Source: Bacilli bacterium (lineage in GTDB: Bacteria; Bacillota_I; Bacilli_A; ML615J-28; CAG-698). Taken from it: 15,766 bases of DNA. Numbering within the stretch: position 1 is the first letter of the stretch; every line of letters starts with the position of its first letter. The notes beneath the pieces were generated by a model. It saw nothing but the letters and a program-made list of their open reading frames with translations. It was not told the origin of the DNA and made no database searches. Positions 12,187 through 15,766 of this stretch are shown here, piece after piece. Position numbers and translations under genes: made by a program. The stretch covers positions 1-15,766 of the forward strand of contig JAQUYJ010000008.1 of NCBI GenBank assembly GCA_028691905.1, read 5' to 3'.

Positions 12187-15100
12187 ATGCACAGCCAATA
12201 TATCAGCATAGGTTTTGGTGATAAAATGAAAAGGTTTTTTTCGTTTTTATTAATTTTACTCACGGCAGTTGTCTTAACTTCATGTAAGCCGAAATTGGAA
12301 CTTACGGTTGCAGACGAAGATAAGACAATCGCTTTACAAGTTGGACAATCAGCCACTGTAACTCCTGCCCTAACTGAAGGATTCACGTTGGAGTGGGAAA
12401 CAGATAGCGCATCTGTTGCCACAGTTACTGCAGCCAGCAATACATTATCGGCTACTATCAATGCCGTTGGCGTTGGAACTGCAAAAATTACATTAACTGT
12501 TGTTGGCAAAGATGTCAGCGCTGAAATTACTGTAACGGTAACCAGACCGGATCCAACATCGGTCAGCATCACCGGGGAAGGAAATGTCGCACTTGGCACA
12601 ACCTTACAATTAACTGGTGCTGTATTACCTGCTACTGCTGTTCAAACATTAACATGGACTTCAAGCGATGAAGCTATCGCTACAGTTAGCGCTGCAGGGT
12701 TAGTTACCGCCGTTAGTGCTGGAGAAGTAACAATTACAGCTACTTCTACAGAAGACGACACTATTAGTGATAGTGTTGATATTGATGTTGTTGTTCCGCA
12801 ACCAACAGAAGTTACTGTAACTGGTGCGAATGAAGTATTGATTAATGAATCGATTACTTTAACAGCAACTGTTGCTCCACAATATGCTGTTCAAGGCGTT
12901 TTGTGGGAAGTGGATGACACTACTGTTGCATCTATTACTTCTGCCGGTGTTCTTACTGGTTTGAAGGGTGGAACTGTTGTTGTTACTGCTACTTCACTTG
13001 CAAAAACAACTATTAAAGGTACAAAAACTATTACTGTTACATTACCTGATCCTACAGAAGTAACAGTATCCGGACCAACCAATGTTGCAGTTGGTGAAAC
13101 CGGAACTTATAGTGCTGTTGTAGCTCCTGCTCTTGCCAGTCAAGAAGTAACATGGTCTGTAAATGATACAACCAAGGCAACTATTGATGCTGCTACCGGT
13201 GTATTGACAGCCGTTGCAAAAGGTGCTGTAAAAGTAACTGCAACTTCTGCAGTATTAAATACTGTTTTAGGTGATTTTGATGTAACAATTGATCCTGAAA
13301 AAGCTACAATTGAAATGGATTTAGATGGTGGATACTGGCCAATCACCGGTACTGATGTATTCGCAACCGGCGAACCTGTTGCAACAGCAACATTAAGAAC
13401 CGGATACAACCCAGCATCGGCAGATTATTATATTGCCGGTACCGGAAGTAACCATTACAATCACATTTTCTTACAAGATGCAAATCGTAAAATTGCCCCA
13501 TCAGTATGGCAAAACCGTGCATTCTTAAATCGTAATGCAAATGGATTCTTTGAAGTACAGGTTGTAAAAGCAGCCGGCAGTGCCAATGTTAATCCTGATT
13601 TAGACGCTTACGAATATACATTATATGCTCATGAAGCCTTCTCTGCTGGTTACAGTTTTATTGGAGCACTTCAAGTTGGTCAAATTATCACATTCAGTGG
13701 ATTTGATATCAATTCTCAGGAAGTATTTGAAATCGGCGATGTTGTTTTCAACGTTTATGCAGCCGATCAGGCTACTTCTACTGCTGATTTAGTTATACCA
13801 GGAGAAACCGAAGTTACACTTCCGGTTCCTGGAAAATTAGGTGCTAATTTTGGCGGTTGGTATGCAAATGCTGAGTTTACAGGCGATCCTGTACTAACAG
13901 TAAATGCAAGTACAACTGTATATGCAAAATGGACTTATGATTATACTGAAATAGCAGTCAGTGCAGATGTTGTTGCTGATACTGCTTATTACAGTCAGGC
14001 AGCCGGTGCTTATTTCTTTGGTGGTGAAAATGCATTCGCTACTTTACAAGAAGCATTAGTTGCAGTTGAAGCTGGTGGAACTGTTTATGTTGATGCAGGC
14101 ACTTATGATGCAGCTGCTACAGTAGACAAAAACAATGTTACCATTCAAGGTGTAACCGGATCAATCGTTTCTGGCGCAATTAATGTTGCAGCCAATGTTG
14201 ATGGTTTAACAATTGATGGTTTACAATTCACCGGTGCCGGTAAAGTTGCATTGAATGTTGCCGGTGGAATTAAAAACTTCACATTTAAGAATAATGTAGT
14301 CAGTGATACAACACTTACTTCATTAGACACAGGATTTTTATATTTCAAAAATGACGGTACTGCCAACAATGAAAACTTCGTTATCGAAAACAACCAATTC
14401 TTGGCTGGTGCTTCTACAGATATGCCAAGATGGATTCGTGGTGGAAACATTCTTAACCTTACAGTAGTCGGAAACGTATTTGAAGGACTTGCTGAAACAA
14501 GAATTTATGTTGATGCCATTCGTATTGAAGGAACAAATGAAACCAACTCTGATGGTATCGGTCTTGGTGGAGAAGTTCTGTTTGAAAGCAATGAATTCAA
14601 TCGTGTTGGACAACGCGGTGTTTGGATTAGAAGAATTTCTGCTACTACTTTTGATTTCTACTATAACGTATTGGATGCTACTGGCGGAGAAACAGCCGGT
14701 GGTGGATTACAAATCGAAGTATTGGTTCCCGAAACTGTCCTAGAAGTTAATATTATTGAAAATGAATTCAAAAACATTACTCATTACTTTGGAATTCGTT
14801 TAGGAACAACAGCTGTTCCAAATCTTGGTGCTGTTACAGTTAAATTCAACAAGTTCGTTGACTTTACACTTGCAACTGCATACTATGTACAAGGATATGC
14901 CGGAGCAACAACTATTGTTGCCGATTCCAACTACTTCTCTGTAGCTCCTACTGCTGACGATATGCCAAATGTTTCTTCTTATGATCCTGCATTTGCTACT
15001 GTTGAAGAATTGGAAACTGCAATTGCCATGAGCAAACCACAAACTTTAACTTATGAATCCAATGGCGGAACTGCTGTTGCTTCAGAAGAAGTTCCTGGTG

Positions 15101-15766
15101 GATTCAAGGCAACTGAACCGGAAGATCCAACAAGAGAAGGTTATACATTTGCCGGTTGGTACAAAGAAGCAACTCTAACCAACGCATTTGATTTTGCTGT
15201 AGATACAATCAGCGAACCAACAACATTATATGCAAAATGGACTCAAATTGAATATGCTATTACTTATAACTACTATGATGGAGGATTGGCATTTGCTACA
15301 CAAGCTGATATGTTTACTGCATTCTTAACAGACTTCCATACATTCACAGAATCTACTGATACGCTTGCATTATTCATGGATAATCCTGAAACTGCAACTG
15401 CTCCATTTGACGGAACATGGCAAAGCAAAGCGGGAGATCCTGCTGATTATGTATATTTAAATGAATTATATGATGGAAATCGTCCGGATGCTCCTGATGC
15501 AGAAGCTGGATTCTTCATTACTGATCCGCTTTATTATGCAAAATGGATGCCATTCCTGGATATGATTCAAAGCTTTGTTAAAGTTGTGAACGCGGGTCAA
15601 AATTTCTGGGCACCAGATGACACATTTGTCGGTTTGATTCGTTTACCACAATTCATTAAAGGTGTTAAACCAATTGCTTCTGTATCAGATGCATTTATGG
15701 CCCAAATGCCTGTGTATACAACAGCTCATCCTACTTATAATATCGCTAAAGTAACTACTCTTCCTT
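12187..15766 (+). CDS. Large mosaic surface lipoprotein (3' end outside window)
   Basis: Open frame of at least 1193 residues with no stop before the right edge. Signal peptide: basic KR at 15-16, hydrophobic 17-30 and lipobox LTSC with C33, so it should be lipidated and exposed outside the cell. Order of parts: four Ig-like BIG_2-type repeats (about 38-373), the start of a Flg_new-like module (377-384), an unrecognised stretch (about 385-545), the end of a Flg_new module (547-582), a pectate-lyase-like right-handed beta helix (about 605-930, many NNxF/V rungs), a complete Flg_new/Listeria-Bacteroides repeat (953-1018), then an unrecognised region. Start: AAGGAG (12171-12176) is 10 nt before ATG 12187; ATG 12226 lacks a clear site but gives a more usual short signal peptide. 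Codons favour GCT, ACT and GTT more than the neighbours, suggesting high expression. Likely adhesion or glycan binding; no enzyme is proven. Confidence 0.88.
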   Translation, partial: MHSQYISIGFGDKMKRFFSFLLILLTAVVLTSCKPKLELTVADEDKTIALQVGQSATVTPALTEGFTLEWETDSASVATVTAASNTLSATINAVGVGTAKITLTVVGKDVSAEITVTVTRPDPTSVSITGEGNVALGTTLQLTGAVLPATAVQTLTWTSSDEAIATVSAAGLVTAVSAGEVTITATSTEDDTISDSVDIDVVVPQPTEVTVTGANEVLINESITLTATVAPQYAVQGVLWEVDDTTVASITSAGVLTGLKGGTVVVTATSLAKTTIKGTKTITVTLPDPTEVTVSGPTNVAVGETGTYSAVVAPALASQEVTWSVNDTTKATIDAATGVLTAVAKGAVKVTATSAVLNTVLGDFDVTIDPEKATIEMDLDGGYWPITGTDVFATGEPVATATLRTGYNPASADYYIAGTGSNHYNHIFLQDANRKIAPSVWQNRAFLNRNANGFFEVQVVKAAGSANVNPDLDAYEYTLYAHEAFSAGYSFIGALQVGQIITFSGFDINSQEVFEIGDVVFNVYAADQATSTADLVIPGETEVTLPVPGKLGANFGGWYANAEFTGDPVLTVNASTTVYAKWTYDYTEIAVSADVVADTAYYSQAAGAYFFGGENAFATLQEALVAVEAGGTVYVDAGTYDAAATVDKNNVTIQGVTGSIVSGAINVAANVDGLTIDGLQFTGAGKVALNVAGGIKNFTFKNNVVSDTTLTSLDTGFLYFKNDGTANNENFVIENNQFLAGASTDMPRWIRGGNILNLTVVGNVFEGLAETRIYVDAIRIEGTNETNSDGIGLGGEVLFESNEFNRVGQRGVWIRRISATTFDFYYNVLDATGGETAGGGLQIEVLVPETVLEVNIIENEFKNITHYFGIRLGTTAVPNLGAVTVKFNKFVDFTLATAYYVQGYAGATTIVADSNYFSVAPTADDMPNVSSYDPAFATVEELETAIAMSKPQTLTYESNGGTAVASEEVPGGFKATEPEDPTREGYTFAGWYKEATLTNAFDFAVDTISEPTTLYAKWTQIEYAITYNYYDGGLAFATQADMFTAFLTDFHTFTESTDTLALFMDNPETATAPFDGTWQSKAGDPADYVYLNELYDGNRPDAPDAEAGFFITDPLYYAKWMPFLDMIQSFVKVVNAGQNFWAPDDTFVGLIRLPQFIKGVKPIASVSDAFMAQMPVYTTAHPTYNIAKVTTLP
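12298..13305 (+). repeat. Four Ig-like (BIG_2-type) domain repeats
   Basis: Four protein repeats of about 83 residues inside the lipoprotein; repeats 2-4 begin at residues 125, 208 and 291. Each has VxxGxxxxxxAxxxP, a W at LxWxxxD, then GxVTAxxxGxxxITAT and a V-rich last strand. The linkers PDPT, PQPT and PDPT at the ends of repeats 1-3 are near identical. DNA identity between copies is low, so this is a domain array rather than a recent DNA duplication. Confidence 0.85.
13999..14976 (+). other. Predicted right-handed beta-helix domain
   Basis: Residues about 605-930 of the lipoprotein. It opens with AFATLQEALVAVEAGGTVYV and DAGTYD, the usual lead-in of pectate-lyase-like helices. Rungs follow such as NVTIQGV, GLTIDGLQFTG, NFTFKNNVV, NFVIENNQF, NLTVVGNVF, VLFESNEF, NIIENEF, VKFNKF and VADSNYF. 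Asn-rich turns at about 22-35 residue spacing fit stacked coils. No lyase or hydrolase catalytic cluster is obvious. Confidence 0.7.
15043..15240 (+). other. Flg_new / Listeria-Bacteroides repeat module
   Basis: Residues 953-1018 of the lipoprotein: YESNGG at the start, DPTREGYTFAGWY in the middle and TTLYAKW at the end. These are the hallmarks of the InlB B-repeat-like family (TIGR02543) found in Gram-positive surface proteins. A second C-terminal half (GANFGGWY to VYAKW) lies at 13825-13932. Confidence 0.85.

Noticed and set aside
12135..12599. Minus-strand frame of 154 codons opposite the lipoprotein start
   Set aside because: Low-complexity V/T/S/A-rich translation that mirrors the Ala/Thr/Val-rich Ig repeats on the plus strand; no promoter or ribosome site. 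Similar minus-strand frames at 12891-13540 and 14145-15042 are shadows for the same reason.
12298..13305. Ig-like array as a CRISPR or recent tandem DNA repeat
   Set aside because: The periodicity of about 250 bp is at protein level; DNA copies are strongly diverged and in frame, without spacers.

Overview
The window looks like a chromosomal segment of a low-GC Gram-positive bacterium (Bacillota, possibly one of the wall-less or near-Mollicutes Bacilli lineages; the sequence alone does not fix the genus). The evidence is AT-rich DNA, strong Shine-Dalgarno sites, many promoters with a TG-extended -10, an RpoE delta subunit, a TipAS-type MerR regulator, and a lipoprotein with Ig-like and Flg_new-type repeats. 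TGA is used as a stop (aminopeptidase, first NrnA) and tryptophan is TGG, so this is the standard code, not the Mycoplasma code.

Layout. 1-2573 (+): the 3' part of an M17 leucyl aminopeptidase, then a promoter whose -35 overlaps its stop codon. That promoter serves a membrane-anchored M20-like peptidase homologue and an overlapping small zinc-ribbon membrane protein. 2575-2604 is a bidirectional terminator. 2594-2998 (-) is a HIT-family protein, divergently transcribed from a Gx-transporter / heptaprenyl diphosphate synthase component I-like membrane protein (3118-3630). 3663-4498 is an autonomous MerR/TipAS regulator unit with an operator in a 19-bp promoter spacer and a probable internal translation start. 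4503-8637 is the sbcD-sbcC operon. 8635-11376 is an overlapping nrnA-nrnA-surE operon with two promoters. 11382-12017 is monocistronic rpoE (delta). 12187 to the right edge is a very long surface lipoprotein gene, open at the 3' end, preceded by a cre-like operator.

How the genes may work together (inference). SbcCD processes DNA ends, NrnA degrades very short oligonucleotides and dephosphorylates pAp, and SurE dephosphorylates nucleoside monophosphates. Together they could form an end-processing-to-nucleoside salvage sequence, although sbcDC and nrnA-surE are separated by a terminator and have separate promoters. The aminopeptidase and HIT protein are housekeeping genes.

No mobile element, phage gene, CRISPR array, tRNA or rRNA was seen, and no whole new defence-type system. 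The most unusual signals are: a MerR/TipAS gene built like Streptomyces tipA (full-length plus internally initiated ligand-binding domain); an SbcC whose apex has a CX6C motif instead of CXXC; an M20 homologue with altered active-site residues; two diverged NrnA copies in tandem; and a mosaic lipoprotein in which an unrecognised domain seems to be inserted into a Flg_new-type repeat.
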